From Rhizobium sp. L51/94 (GTDB taxonomy: Bacteria > Pseudomonadota > Alphaproteobacteria > Rhizobiales > Rhizobiaceae): a DNA stretch of 64,000 nucleotides. A program made the position numbers and the translations under genes. The notes beneath the pieces are model-generated. The model made no database searches, was not told the DNA's origin, and saw nothing but the letters and a program-made list of their open reading frames with translations. Where the stretch lies: the NCBI RefSeq assembly GCF_019355555.1, contig NZ_CP072141.1, positions 1,048,001 through 1,112,000 on the forward strand. The letters run 5' to 3'. Below are positions 1-10,221 of this stretch, one piece after another (the stretch's first letter is position 1; every line of letters begins with the position of its first letter).

Positions 1-1
1 C

Positions 2-256
2 TTCCTGGTCGGTATTCCGACGATGTATGCGGCCAGTGGCTATGAGTTGCTGAAGACATTCAAGGACGGCGGAGCGGCAGGCGAGGACTGGGGCGCTCTG
101 GCGATTGCCTTCATCGTCTCGACGGTCGTTGCCTTCGTCGCCGTCAAGTGGTTGCTCTCCTATATCCAGAGCAACCGGTTCACGGTGTTTGCCGTGTATC
201 GCATCATTCTCGGCGCGATCCTGCTCGGTCTGGTGGCAGGTGGCATCGTTCGCTGA
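2..256 (+). CDS. uppP: Undecaprenyl-diphosphatase, C-terminal part (5' end outside window)
   Basis: The frame is open from the first bases and encodes the last 84 residues of a BacA/UppP-type integral membrane phosphatase, which recycles undecaprenyl pyrophosphate for peptidoglycan and polysaccharide synthesis. Seen here are the family's final segments: a GIPTMYAASGYELLK stretch, then hydrophobic segments around FIVSTVVAFVAVKWLL and a closing YRIILGAILLGLVAG helix. The N-terminal catalytic motifs lie outside the window. A strong hairpin terminator follows at 344-373. The neighbouring NDUFA9-like gene on the opposite strand converges on it. Confidence 0.88.
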   Translation, partial: FLVGIPTMYAASGYELLKTFKDGGAAGEDWGALAIAFIVSTVVAFVAVKWLLSYIQSNRFTVFAVYRIILGAILLGLVAGGIVR

Positions 257-343
257 TCAAAGACTTCCAGCATTCGCGCCTGATGGCGCGGATGCGATAG
301 GGCGATTGCTTTGATTTAGCTATTTCCGGGGGGTAGAAGTCAG

Positions 344-373
344 GAAGCCGGTGGTCATGCGCCGGCTTCTTTT
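344..373 (+). terminator. Rho-independent terminator after uppP
   Basis: GAAGCCGG (344-351) and CCGGCTTC (362-369) form a perfect 8-bp stem with a 10-base loop, followed directly by TTTT. Orientation and position fit termination of the uppP transcript. Confidence 0.75.
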
Positions 374-378
374 CGTTG

Positions 379-546
379 TCAGTGGGCGATCGATGCGGAA
401 TCGATGGAGCCGGTGCTGCATGGATCGACGCCATAAGCAGGCGAGCACTCGCCCTTGAGTGCGGCAACACTGTTTGGTGCCATGAATGAACCGGCAACGA
501 TAACCAGAGCCGCACAGACGAAGAGAAGTGCGATTGACTTGCCCAT
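379..546 (-). CDS. Small secreted peptide of unknown function (55 aa)
   Basis: The ATG at 546 opens a 55-codon frame. The product begins MGKSIALLFVCAALVIVAGS, a positive residue followed by a hydrophobic core, which reads as a Sec signal peptide. A short mature part follows with two cysteines (within GECSPAYGVDPCSTG). A GGAAAGG Shine-Dalgarno-like sequence lies about 8 bases upstream of the ATG. No family is recognised. The gene ends beside the uppP terminator. The signal peptide and ribosome site support a real gene, but its small size keeps confidence moderate. Confidence 0.55.
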   Translation of the reverse strand: MGKSIALLFVCAALVIVAGSFMAPNSVAALKGECSPAYGVDPCSTGSIDSASIAH

Positions 547-767
547 CTAAAAATACCTTTCCGCAATGAATAGTGCGCGTTGAGACCCTTGGGGACGTCG
601 TCCGTCGCGCGGTTTTGTTAATCAGTGGAATGGAAATTAGCAATAAAGGTTCCTGCTGAATTTCCCGTTAATTCGAGTATTCCGGCGCTGCGTCTTTTGG
701 GCAACGCTGCGCGGTGGACAACCGCTCGAAAAGCCCGAAAGAGGCCGTTTTCCGGCCACAAACTAAA

Positions 768-797
768 GACGCCGTCTGCGAAATCGCAAACGGCGTC
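768..797 (-). terminator. Hairpin terminator for the NDUFA9-like gene
   Basis: GACGCCGT and ACGGCGTC arms, extended by TGCG/CGCA across one mismatch, enclose an AAAT loop. Read on the minus strand the hairpin is followed by CTTTAGTTTG. It lies about 30 bases past the stop of the gene that ends at 827. Confidence 0.6.
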
Positions 798-826
798 GAG
801 GGCATTTAAAATTTATTTTATGAACC

Positions 827-1807
827 TCAGGCCGCTTTGCCGGTTCCGGAGAATTGCCCGTGAGGGCGAAAGCGCACCAGATAGGAGGGGAGCACCGAGG
901 TCGGCATGGTCGGGCGGATGCCCATTGCAGCCAATGTCCGGCCTTCAGCCTCTGCCTCCGGCGACACGATATTGTCGACCTTCAGCAGCGTCACCTGGTC
1001 TGGTGTAATCGGTGGCGTGATCAACGGTATCATCGAGGCGACGCTGCCGATCATCGAGGCGACGCCGAACGGGATCGACACCAGCGGCCGCTTGCGGTTG
1101 ACGACCTTGAGGATAGTCTCGAGACATTCGCGGAAGCTCAGCACTTCGGGGCCGCCCAGCTCGTAGATCGTACCCGGTGTCAGCTTGCCATCGACCGCGC
1201 GGCCTACGGCCTCGGCAACATCCTCGACATAGACCGGCTGAAACTTCGTCTTACCGCCGCCGATAAGGGGCAGGGCAGGCGCCAGGCGCGACATATCGGC
1301 AAACTTGTTGAAGAAGCCGTCCTCCGGTCCGAAGACGATAGACGGCCGAAGAATGATTGAATCCGGCACGATCGACAGCACTGCGGCATCCGCCTTGCCC
1401 TTGGTACGGCCATAAGAAGAGGCTGAACCGCCGTTGGCTCCGATCGCCGAGATATGGGTAAGCTTGGCACCGACTGCGCGGGTGGCCTCGGCAATCGCCC
1501 GGCCGCCGAATTCCTGCACGGCGTCGAACGTATTCCGACCGCTCTCCGACAGGATGCCTACGCAGTTGACGACGAACTGCGCGCCTTCGACGGCGCGGTC
1601 GACAGAGTCGCGATAGCGCAGGTTGGCCTGTACGGCAGAAATTTGTCCGACATTGCCGGCAGTCAGCAGGAAGCCTGCAAGATCTGGACGCCTGACGGCG
1701 ACACGGATGCGATAACCGCGTTTCGCCAACACCCGCACGACATGCCGCCCGACGAAACCGGACCCTCCGAACACGGTGACAAGCGGCGGCAGGTTGGACA
1801 GTGTCAT
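827..1807 (-). CDS. NAD(P)-binding reductase, complex I NDUFA9-like (extended SDR family)
   Basis: This 326-aa protein has an N-terminal Rossmann motif, VFGGSGFVGRH (about residues 12-22), and a YGRTK segment (Tyr132, Lys136) matching the SDR YxxxK pattern. Rhizobial relatives are annotated as complex I NDUFA9-subunit-family or NAD-dependent epimerase/dehydratase proteins. The family is atypical: the role is thought to be structural or quinone-biosynthesis related rather than sugar epimerisation. It converges with uppP, an arrangement I recall from other Rhizobiaceae. The ATG at 1807 is the only start placing the Rossmann motif near the N terminus. The stretch 1808-2036 holds no gene I can support. 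Confidence 0.82.
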   Translation of the reverse strand: MTLSNLPPLVTVFGGSGFVGRHVVRVLAKRGYRIRVAVRRPDLAGFLLTAGNVGQISAVQANLRYRDSVDRAVEGAQFVVNCVGILSESGRNTFDAVQEFGGRAIAEATRAVGAKLTHISAIGANGGSASSYGRTKGKADAAVLSIVPDSIILRPSIVFGPEDGFFNKFADMSRLAPALPLIGGGKTKFQPVYVEDVAEAVGRAVDGKLTPGTIYELGGPEVLSFRECLETILKVVNRKRPLVSIPFGVASMIGSVASMIPLITPPITPDQVTLLKVDNIVSPEAEAEGRTLAAMGIRPTMPTSVLPSYLVRFRPHGQFSGTGKAA

Positions 1808-2036
1808 TGCAAATTCCTCGAAAGGCTATGGTGCTGATCGCAAAGGTCTTAGCCGAATCGCCACGCGAGGTGAAGGGCCTGCCGTGCCATCAGCGCTGCT
1901 GTTTTCTACCCGATGTCGACGGCAAGGCACTCGACAAGGCTTGGTCACGCACGGGTGAGGCGCGAGAGGCTTCAGGTCGCCGTGAGCGCCAGCCATTCAG
2001 CGCCCGTATGCGGCCGCCACCGACACCGATCTTTGC

Positions 2037-3896
2037 CTAACCCGGCGATCCGACCGTGCTTATTCCAAAAGGCGGCAACTCTACGTTTCCGGTACCCGTT
2101 TCGACCGTCTGGACATAGGGCGTGAGATTTGCGATCCACAACAGCCTTTTGCCATCTGGAGCACTGACTTCAAGCCCCATGAGCTTGTCCGGTGCGCTTG
2201 AAATGCATTGGATCCAGCGACCGCCGAAGAGCGCCGCCAGGCCATGGACGACCCTGTGCAGCGGTCGCATGCCGCCTTCGGCAACAGGTTCGCCCCGGCC
2301 GGCGATCAGCCCGAATGGACCTGTCAGCGCCGAAAGGGTCAGGCACTCGAGCCCGGCTTCCACCACACGCGCCGCATAGCCAAGCGCGAAAGCCGCAGCA
2401 AAATCGGCATTGTGGCGCGGGTCGCTGTTGGCCATCGCCATCCGCGCGCCAGATGGATTATCCATCGTCCGGCTCCCATAGGGGTTCTGGCGCATGGGAA
2501 TCGTAGAAGGGCCGATACGGTATGGTTTATTCCCATAGATCGCCCGGACCGACCGGGTGATGAAGGGCAGCGCTTCGAGCGTCTGCATGACGCTGAGATC
2601 GTCTGCGGCATGAACGATTGGATTGGTGCAATGCGTGATAAAGTCGAGTTGTTCGGCCGGTACCCGCTTGCGGTTGAGCTCTGTGAAATAGCTGAGCATG
2701 CCTCCGCCAAGACGGACTCCGGGAAACGCGGCGCGGGCAGCGCTGTAAACCGTCTCCAGCGGCGGGCAATCCGGCCACGGGCTTCCCGGAGGCGTCGACT
2801 GCCGGTCGATGGAGGGCGAGACGACGACGGCGTCTGGCGAAAAGCCGGCATCGCGCATCCATCCCGCAATCTCTGACAGCTCGTCTGACACGGCCGCACG
2901 GCAAGGAACCGCGATCTCCAGCGTAGTCCGGCCGTGGTGCAGGTTGATAATGTCGGCAAAGTCTGCAAACGCGCTTCTGCCGTGACCTGCCAGCGGATCG
3001 AAGTGGAACAGCAACTCCTGCGCGCCGACAGCATTGAGTTGCATGCCCGCCCCGAGCGTCGCAGCCGCTTCCTCGGGCGTCACGACCAGTCCGACGGCAG
3101 GCATTTTCCCGGACGCAGGGCCGGAAATCAGCCGGATGACTGCATCTGGTGATACGCTTTTTAACGGAGCCGTTTTTCTGAGATCCGTGATGGTCAGCAC
3201 GACGCGCTGATGCACCGTCTCGCCGGCTGCGATCCGGTAGGGCCATGGCAGCGCAAGCGGCCGCACATAGGTCTTGTACGAGGCGTCCGACCAGTTGCGC
3301 TGGTCTTCCATCTCGAATGTGTCGCCTTCCATCCGGCATTCGGCGGTCACATCTGGCATCACCTCATGGCTGATGGCGCGCATTTCCAGGAAGGGTTGCC
3401 AGGGCTCGATGAGGTCGGGAAAGGTCGACGTCTCCATGCTGCCGTCGACATGGGTGACAGTCACCGGTCGACCGGCAAGGCCGACAATGGGATGGAGAAT
3501 GCAGAAGCCGCAGCGGCAGGTCTCGAAGCCGCTCTTCGAGACAGCCTCGGCATCAAATCGTAGCTGTCCGCCGGCATCGGCTGAGATGGTCACGGGAATG
3601 CGGAGGTCGGCATCATCAGGACCATCGCATGTGGCTAAGTAGCTGACCGCAAAACCGTCCGTTTGCTGATCGATGACGAGGTTCTCGATACGGGGACCGT
3701 AGGTCCCCCAGTCGCGGTCGCGCACCAGGAAGGCGACGCCCCTGAGCACTTCTACGCCGTCGTAGCGGACTGTGCGAAGATTGCCGCCGGCCAGATCCAC
3801 CGTCAGACGCCCGGCCAATAGGCGAACGGGCGGGGCATCACTCCGGTCAGTGCCGTAGAGGGCAAAGGCATCATCCTGCCTCCTGTCGCCGGTCAT
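2037..3896 (-). CDS. apnL: D-apionate (D-apionolactone) lactonase, ApnL-type
   Basis: A 619-aa protein, last gene of the D-apiose operon. Its start overlaps the stop of the upstream dehydrogenase as ATGA (3893-3896). The family is not a classical lactonase by simple motifs. Assignment rests on the size, the conserved start LAGRLTVDLAGGNLRTVRYDGVEVLRGV, a likely TIM-barrel-like C-terminal half, and above all the gene set around it (Gfo/Idh dehydrogenase, oxidoisomerase, DUF1537 kinase, RuBisCO-like protein), which matches the described D-apiose pathway. There ApnL hydrolyses apionolactone to D-apionate. No signal peptide is seen, so it should be cytoplasmic. Confidence 0.72.
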   Translation of the reverse strand: MTGDRRQDDAFALYGTDRSDAPPVRLLAGRLTVDLAGGNLRTVRYDGVEVLRGVAFLVRDRDWGTYGPRIENLVIDQQTDGFAVSYLATCDGPDDADLRIPVTISADAGGQLRFDAEAVSKSGFETCRCGFCILHPIVGLAGRPVTVTHVDGSMETSTFPDLIEPWQPFLEMRAISHEVMPDVTAECRMEGDTFEMEDQRNWSDASYKTYVRPLALPWPYRIAAGETVHQRVVLTITDLRKTAPLKSVSPDAVIRLISGPASGKMPAVGLVVTPEEAAATLGAGMQLNAVGAQELLFHFDPLAGHGRSAFADFADIINLHHGRTTLEIAVPCRAAVSDELSEIAGWMRDAGFSPDAVVVSPSIDRQSTPPGSPWPDCPPLETVYSAARAAFPGVRLGGGMLSYFTELNRKRVPAEQLDFITHCTNPIVHAADDLSVMQTLEALPFITRSVRAIYGNKPYRIGPSTIPMRQNPYGSRTMDNPSGARMAMANSDPRHNADFAAAFALGYAARVVEAGLECLTLSALTGPFGLIAGRGEPVAEGGMRPLHRVVHGLAALFGGRWIQCISSAPDKLMGLEVSAPDGKRLLWIANLTPYVQTVETGTGNVELPPFGISTVGSPG

Positions 3897-4927
3897 TTCA
3901 GCATCGCTCCGACATCGACGGTCCTGCCGGTGGCGGCGCTCTCATAGGCAGCTTCGACGAGCGCGAAAGTCTTCAGATTGTCGGCTCCCGAGGTCGAGGT
4001 CTCGCCGCCTGTCGCCAGTTGCTCGACCCAGTGCTGTTGGATGGCCAGCACGCTTTCCTGGATATTGTGCCAGGGCCGCGATGCCCAGGAGAGCAGGTTC
4101 GGCGAGACATCGCTGACCTCTGTGCCATCGGCGCCGGTGACTTCGAGCCGGTAGCCCTGCAAAAGCCTGAGAGAACCCGCGCTGCCGTCTATCTCGACCA
4201 GCGTTTCCGGGAACGGCTCGACTGACTGCTTCGTCGCATAGCTGACGTCGACGATCGAGGTAACGCCGCTTTCGTGGTCGAGCAGCATGGTGGCGACATC
4301 CTCCCCCCTGATCGCGGGATTGACGCGCTGCGTGCGCGCCGTCATCGCCTTGACGTCTCCCAGCAGGAAGCGGGCAATATCGAGCGTGTGGATGCCGAGA
4401 TCCTCGATAATGAAACGCTCGCCTTCTGCCAGGTAGGGCTGCCCGGAAAAGACGTCATAGCCGGATCGAAACGAAAGTCGTCCCCAGAACGGCATGCCGA
4501 TCACGCCCGAATCGAGCACCTTGCGCACCGCTTGGATAGGTGTCTGCCAGCGAAAGTTCTCGTGCACCATTAGCGGGACGCCGGCCCGTCCGCAGGCTGC
4601 GACCATAGCCTTGGCATCGTCGAGTGTTTTAGAAAACGGCTTCTGGCAGATCGCCGGCACCTTATGGCTTGCCGCCATCTCCACCAGCGCCCGGTGGCTG
4701 GACACGGTAGTGGCGATATCGACGAAATCGAAACCACCATCGGCAAACAGTGCCGCCGCATCACTATAGCGCCGCGAAATGCCAAACTGGTCACCGACAA
4801 CTCGGAGCCGCTCCGGATCCCGGTCGCAGATGGCTACGATCCTAGCCCCCGCCACATCACCCCAGGCATGCATCTGGTTCACCGCAAAGAAGCCGCAACC
4901 GATCAGGGCACCGCGCAATTCCGTCAT
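3893..4927 (-). CDS. apsD: D-apiose dehydrogenase, Gfo/Idh/MocA family
   Basis: A 344-aa oxidoreductase with an N-terminal nucleotide-binding fold (LIGCGFFAVNQMHAW, residues 8-22) and the family CQKPFSK segment, a variant of the EKP motif with Gln in place of Glu. In the described pathway ApsD oxidises D-apiose to D-apionolactone with NAD(P). It starts 3 bases after the ABC permease stop and overlaps the lactonase by 4 bases, so it is co-translated in the operon. General Gfo/Idh membership is certain; substrate is inferred from context. Confidence 0.75.
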   Translation of the reverse strand: MTELRGALIGCGFFAVNQMHAWGDVAGARIVAICDRDPERLRVVGDQFGISRRYSDAAALFADGGFDFVDIATTVSSHRALVEMAASHKVPAICQKPFSKTLDDAKAMVAACGRAGVPLMVHENFRWQTPIQAVRKVLDSGVIGMPFWGRLSFRSGYDVFSGQPYLAEGERFIIEDLGIHTLDIARFLLGDVKAMTARTQRVNPAIRGEDVATMLLDHESGVTSIVDVSYATKQSVEPFPETLVEIDGSAGSLRLLQGYRLEVTGADGTEVSDVSPNLLSWASRPWHNIQESVLAIQQHWVEQLATGGETSTSGADNLKTFALVEAAYESAATGRTVDVGAMLK

Positions 4928-4930
4928 CTC

Positions 4931-5998
4931 TCAGCCCGCCTTTGCCATCTGCATCAGGGTCACCCGCTGCTGCAATTTCCGCTGTGCCTGGTCGACGACC
5001 ACGGCGATGATAATCACCAGGCCCTTGATGACCATCTGCCAGAAGGACGAAACGCCCATCATCACCAGGCCGTCTGAAAGGATACCGATGACAAAGGCAC
5101 CGACAATGGTGCCGCCAATCGTGCCCCGTCCGCCCGACATCGACGTCCCGCCCAGAACCGCCGCCGCAATCGCATTCAACTCGAAGCTCTCGCCGGTCGC
5201 CGGATGCGCCGCCATTAGCTCTGACGATATGACGATGCCGACGATAGCGGCGCAGAGGCCGGAAAACATGTAAACGAAGATCTTGACGAGATCGACCCGC
5301 ACACCGGACATCCGGGCGGCGCGCTCGTTGCCGCCGACTGCAAAGATGTGGCGGCCGATGGGTGTCGAGCGGGCGACGTAGGCGGCAGCCAGTGCCAGAA
5401 AGATCAGGATCCAGATGGAGACGGGCAAGTCGAGAATGCGGCCGGCACCGAAAAAGTCGAAGCCGGTTGTCGCGTATTCAGGCCGGCCCGAGAGGTTTGG
5501 AAACGTCTGTCCATCCGACGACAGCAGCGCCAGGCCGCGGGCGACATAGAGAGTGCCGAGCGTGGCGATGAATGGCGCGACGTTCAGCTTGGTGATCAGC
5601 AATCCGTTGATCAGGCCGATTGCAATGCCGACGGCAAGCGTGATCAGCACGATCTCGAACAGGTTGAAATAGACGGTGTAGCCCATCGGCAGGTCGACGC
5701 CGTTGAGGATCAGCGCGCCCGCTACCATCCCGCAGAGCCCGACGATCGAGCCGACCGACAGGTCGATGCCACCGGTGATGATGACGAACGTCATCCCCAT
5801 CGCCAGGAAGGCGTTGAGGGCCACATGCTTCGACATCAGGATCATGTTGGCGGTGGAGGTGAAATTCGGGGCCGCGAAGGCAAAGAAGATCAACACGGCA
5901 AACAGCGCGATGAAGGTGCGCAGTTTCATGATTGTCAGCAGAGCCGAGCCGCTCGAGCGCTTGACAGCCGGTGTAGAAGAGGAGGTGTCCGCTGTCAT
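4931..5998 (-). CDS. Sugar ABC transporter permease (D-apiose importer)
   Basis: A 355-aa RbsC/AraH-type inner-membrane permease with many hydrophobic segments after a short Ser/Thr-rich N terminus. It carries the family signature GGIDLSVGSIVGLCGMVAG and, near the C terminus, AAAVLGGTSMSGGRGTIGGT, the ABC-ATPase contact region. It overlaps the ATPase gene by ATGA at 5995-5998. With the ATPase (5995-7539) and the binding protein (8278-9219) it forms a CUT2-type importer, probably for D-apiose given the catabolic genes in the same operon. Confidence 0.87.
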   Translation of the reverse strand: MTADTSSSTPAVKRSSGSALLTIMKLRTFIALFAVLIFFAFAAPNFTSTANMILMSKHVALNAFLAMGMTFVIITGGIDLSVGSIVGLCGMVAGALILNGVDLPMGYTVYFNLFEIVLITLAVGIAIGLINGLLITKLNVAPFIATLGTLYVARGLALLSSDGQTFPNLSGRPEYATTGFDFFGAGRILDLPVSIWILIFLALAAAYVARSTPIGRHIFAVGGNERAARMSGVRVDLVKIFVYMFSGLCAAIVGIVISSELMAAHPATGESFELNAIAAAVLGGTSMSGGRGTIGGTIVGAFVIGILSDGLVMMGVSSFWQMVIKGLVIIIAVVVDQAQRKLQQRVTLMQMAKAG

Positions 5999-7539
5999 GA
6001 TGCGAGTTCCCTTGTATGTCCGTGTCCCTTGGCCGAAGCGGCGATGATGGCCTCTTCCGTTGCGTCGTTACGATTGAAGATTGCCACCAGCTTGCCGTTG
6101 CTGAGCACTGCGATGCGGTCGGAAAGCGCCATGACCTCTTCGAGGTCGGAGGTCGAAAACAGGATGGCCAGCCCTTCGCCAGCCAGCCGCCGCATGGTGC
6201 GGAAGACGTCCGCCTTGGCGCCGACATCGATGCCGCGGCTGGGCTCGTCCATCAGCAGCACTTTCGGGTTCGTCATCAGCGCCTTGCCGATCACCACCTT
6301 CTGCTGGTTCCCGCCTGACATCGAGGTCACCTCGAAATCCGGATTGGGTGCCTTTATCGAAAGCTCCCGGATGCTTTCGCGGATCGCCTGCTTCTCTGCA
6401 CTGGCATTGATATGGAAGAATTTTGAGAAACGCCCGAGGCTTGCCAGTGTCAGGTTGCTGGCTATCGACAGTATCTGGACCAGGCCCTCGCGCTGCCGGT
6501 CCTCCGGGATCAGCGCCAGTCCGCGCCGGATACGTCGCGTGGTGTCGCGCTCGCGCACTTCGTTGCCATCAATATGGATCCTGCCGGTCGATTGCGGGTG
6601 GCGCCCCATGATGCATTCGAAGAACTCGCTGCGGCCGGCCCCCATCAGCCCGTAGATGCCAAGAATTTCGCCGGCCTGGACGCTGAGCGAAACATTGTCG
6701 ACGGCAAGTCCGCCGGTGGCGCGTGGCATGGTGATGCCATCGGCGCGAAACATCTCCTTGCCCATCGCGTGGCCATCGGCTTTGGCAAAGTCCTTTGCGT
6801 CCGAACCGATCATCGACCGGACGATCCATTTGGTGTCGATGTCCTTCACCATCGCCTGGCCGGTAATCTGGCCGTCGCGCAGCACGGTGATGTAATCGCC
6901 GATGCGCATCAGTTCTTCCAGCCGATGAGAGATATAGACGATGGCCACGCCCTCTGCCTTCAGTTCGGCGATGACCTTGAACAGGATATCGACTTCAGCC
7001 GCAGACAGCGCCGAGGTTGGCTCATCCATGATCAGGATGCGGGCATTGAGCGAGATCGCCTTGGCGATTTCCACCAGTTGCTGCTGGCCGATCGGCAGGT
7101 CCTCGACCATCGTTTCCGCATCGATCCCGGCATCCAGCTTCTTGAGGTACTGGTTGGCCTTGGCGACCTGCGCCTTGTGGTCGATGCCGAAGATGCCGCG
7201 GGTGATCTCGCGCGTGGCAAAGATGTTCTCGGCGACCGTGAGGTTGGCAAAAAGATTGAGTTCCTGGAAGATCATCCCGATGCCGTTCGCCTGGGCATCG
7301 GCCGGACTGTCGAAATGGATCGCCTTGCCGTCCAGGATGATGCGGCCGATGGTCGGCTTCTCGACGCCGGCGATGATCTTCATCAGCGTCGATTTGCCGG
7401 CGCCGTTCTCTCCAACCAGCACATTAACCGCGCCGCGCCTGAGTTCCAGATTGGCGCGCTTGACGGCAACGATGCCGGAATAGACCTTCGTCACATCGTC
7501 AAGCCGCAGGATGATATCGTCCGGGGTGAGCGCTTCCAT
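5995..7539 (-). CDS. Sugar ABC transporter ATPase, duplicated (CUT2)
   Basis: A 514-aa protein with two fused ABC modules, as in RbsA/MglA. The first has Walker A GENGAGKST, Walker B ILIMDEPTSALS and an LPIGQQQLVEIA signature region. The second has a degenerate Walker A (YGLMGAGRSEFFECI) and a SGGNQQKVVIGKAL signature, both usual for this family. I chose the ATG at 7539, one base after the stop of the DUF2291 gene; an upstream TTG at 7557 would lengthen it by six residues. It energises the importer whose permease gene overlaps its stop. Confidence 0.87.
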   Translation of the reverse strand: MEALTPDDIILRLDDVTKVYSGIVAVKRANLELRRGAVNVLVGENGAGKSTLMKIIAGVEKPTIGRIILDGKAIHFDSPADAQANGIGMIFQELNLFANLTVAENIFATREITRGIFGIDHKAQVAKANQYLKKLDAGIDAETMVEDLPIGQQQLVEIAKAISLNARILIMDEPTSALSAAEVDILFKVIAELKAEGVAIVYISHRLEELMRIGDYITVLRDGQITGQAMVKDIDTKWIVRSMIGSDAKDFAKADGHAMGKEMFRADGITMPRATGGLAVDNVSLSVQAGEILGIYGLMGAGRSEFFECIMGRHPQSTGRIHIDGNEVRERDTTRRIRRGLALIPEDRQREGLVQILSIASNLTLASLGRFSKFFHINASAEKQAIRESIRELSIKAPNPDFEVTSMSGGNQQKVVIGKALMTNPKVLLMDEPSRGIDVGAKADVFRTMRRLAGEGLAILFSTSDLEEVMALSDRIAVLSNGKLVAIFNRNDATEEAIIAASAKGHGHTRELAS

Positions 7540-7540
7540 G

Positions 7541-8194
7541 CTATTGGCCGATAGCAAGTGTTGCGGGTGTCACCAGCGGTAGCTGGCCAGATGTCGGCAG
7601 CGGGAAGGCGCCGGTGACCTTCACGGTCTTGCCGGGTAGAGCATCGCGCGGCAGCGCCGAGAGAACGGTAGCATTGACCTTTTCATTGAACGACTTGCCG
7701 AACTGCGCCCATTCGATCTGGTTCTTGAACTCGTTGAAATTAACGATGTCGAGACTGTCGCGCAGCGCGGTGCCGCGGATGGCCGGGCCGATCTGCACCT
7801 TGATATCCGCCTTGCCGTCGCCATCGATGTCGACATCGATCGTGGCTGCCCGAGATGTGGTTTCGGCCGCGCTGATCTTGCCTTCGAACTTGACCACGTA
7901 GGTCCAGGGCGCATTGCCTTCCTTCTCGCGGTGACCGAACTTGGCACCGGCGTCGTCCGGGTTGGCGGCAATAAGTGTCATCACCTGCCTGAAGTCGCCG
8001 GCTCGCTTTTCGATGGAGGGCAGGGCCTTGCTCTGCCAGATCGCCTCGACCCTGTCGCCAGGATTGAAGTCGGTCTTCGCAGCTTCGGCAGCTTTTTCAG
8101 CGGCTGTCTGCGTCTTGACGATCTTGCAGCCCGGCAAGGCTGCCGCAGCCAGCATCGCCATCAGCAACGCGCCCTTGATCCTCACCATTGGCAT
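7541..8194 (-). CDS. DUF2291 lipoprotein of the sugar ABC operon
   Basis: A protein of about 217 aa with a lipoprotein signal peptide (MVRIKGALLMAMLAAAALPGC), so the mature protein should be lipid-anchored at the Cys. DUF2291 proteins recur in ribose-like ABC operons; their job is not established, possibly assisting the importer in the periplasm. An Asp-rich DVDIDGDGKADIKVQ stretch could bind calcium, but this is inference. GGAG lies 4 bases before the ATG at 8194; an alternative ATG is at 8188. The gene sits between binding protein and ATPase, after a hairpin. Confidence 0.75.
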   Translation of the reverse strand: MPMVRIKGALLMAMLAAAALPGCKIVKTQTAAEKAAEAAKTDFNPGDRVEAIWQSKALPSIEKRAGDFRQVMTLIAANPDDAGAKFGHREKEGNAPWTYVVKFEGKISAAETTSRAATIDVDIDGDGKADIKVQIGPAIRGTALRDSLDIVNFNEFKNQIEWAQFGKSFNEKVNATVLSALPRDALPGKTVKVTGAFPLPTSGQLPLVTPATLAIGQ

Positions 8195-8229
8195 GCACTC
8201 CGCCCGTATCAAATACCGTCTATCGAGGT

Positions 8230-8259
8230 GACGGAGAGCGGATCTTGTCGCTCTCCGTC
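8230..8259 (-). terminator. Intercistronic hairpin after the binding-protein gene
   Basis: GACGGAGAGCG (8230-8240) and CGCTCTCCGTC (8249-8259) pair perfectly over 11 bp with an 8-base loop and no U-tract. Its place just after the binding-protein gene fits a partial terminator or 3'-end stabiliser that would keep binding-protein mRNA above permease mRNA. Confidence 0.55.
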
Positions 8260-8277
8260 GATGTCAGTCCTGTGAGA

Positions 8278-10129
<1,852 letters not shown>

Positions 10130-10158
10130 GTTTTTCACCCAATCTGTTTGGTGAGGCG

Positions 10159-10186
10159 ACTATATCTAACTGGTATAATGAGTCAA
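10159..10186 (-). promoter_or_regulatory. Sigma-70-type promoter of the apnO-led transcription unit
   Basis: On the minus strand TTGACT (complement of 10181-10186) and TATAGT (complement of 10159-10164) are separated by 16 bases. The start codon of apnO is about 30 bases downstream. The repeated motif at 10168-10183 overlaps the spacer and the -35 box, so a bound repressor would occlude RNA polymerase. Confidence 0.6.
10168..10183. promoter_or_regulatory. Candidate GntR-family operator, copy 1
   Basis: AACTGGTATAATGAGT occurs here and identically at 12879-12894, upstream of the RuBisCO-like gene. Both sit in promoter regions of the same pathway near a GntR-type regulator gene. The TGGTATA core resembles half-sites of FadR/UxuR-type regulators; binding by the 13004-13756 product is inference. 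Confidence 0.55.
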
Positions 10187-10221
10187 TGAGTATATCAGTA
10201 AGTGGGTGATCTGGCGGCAAA

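Noticed and set aside
5348..6655. 435-codon open frame on the plus strand opposite the ABC permease/ATPase genes
   Set aside because: Low-complexity charged sequence opposite two well-supported genes; a GC-content artefact.
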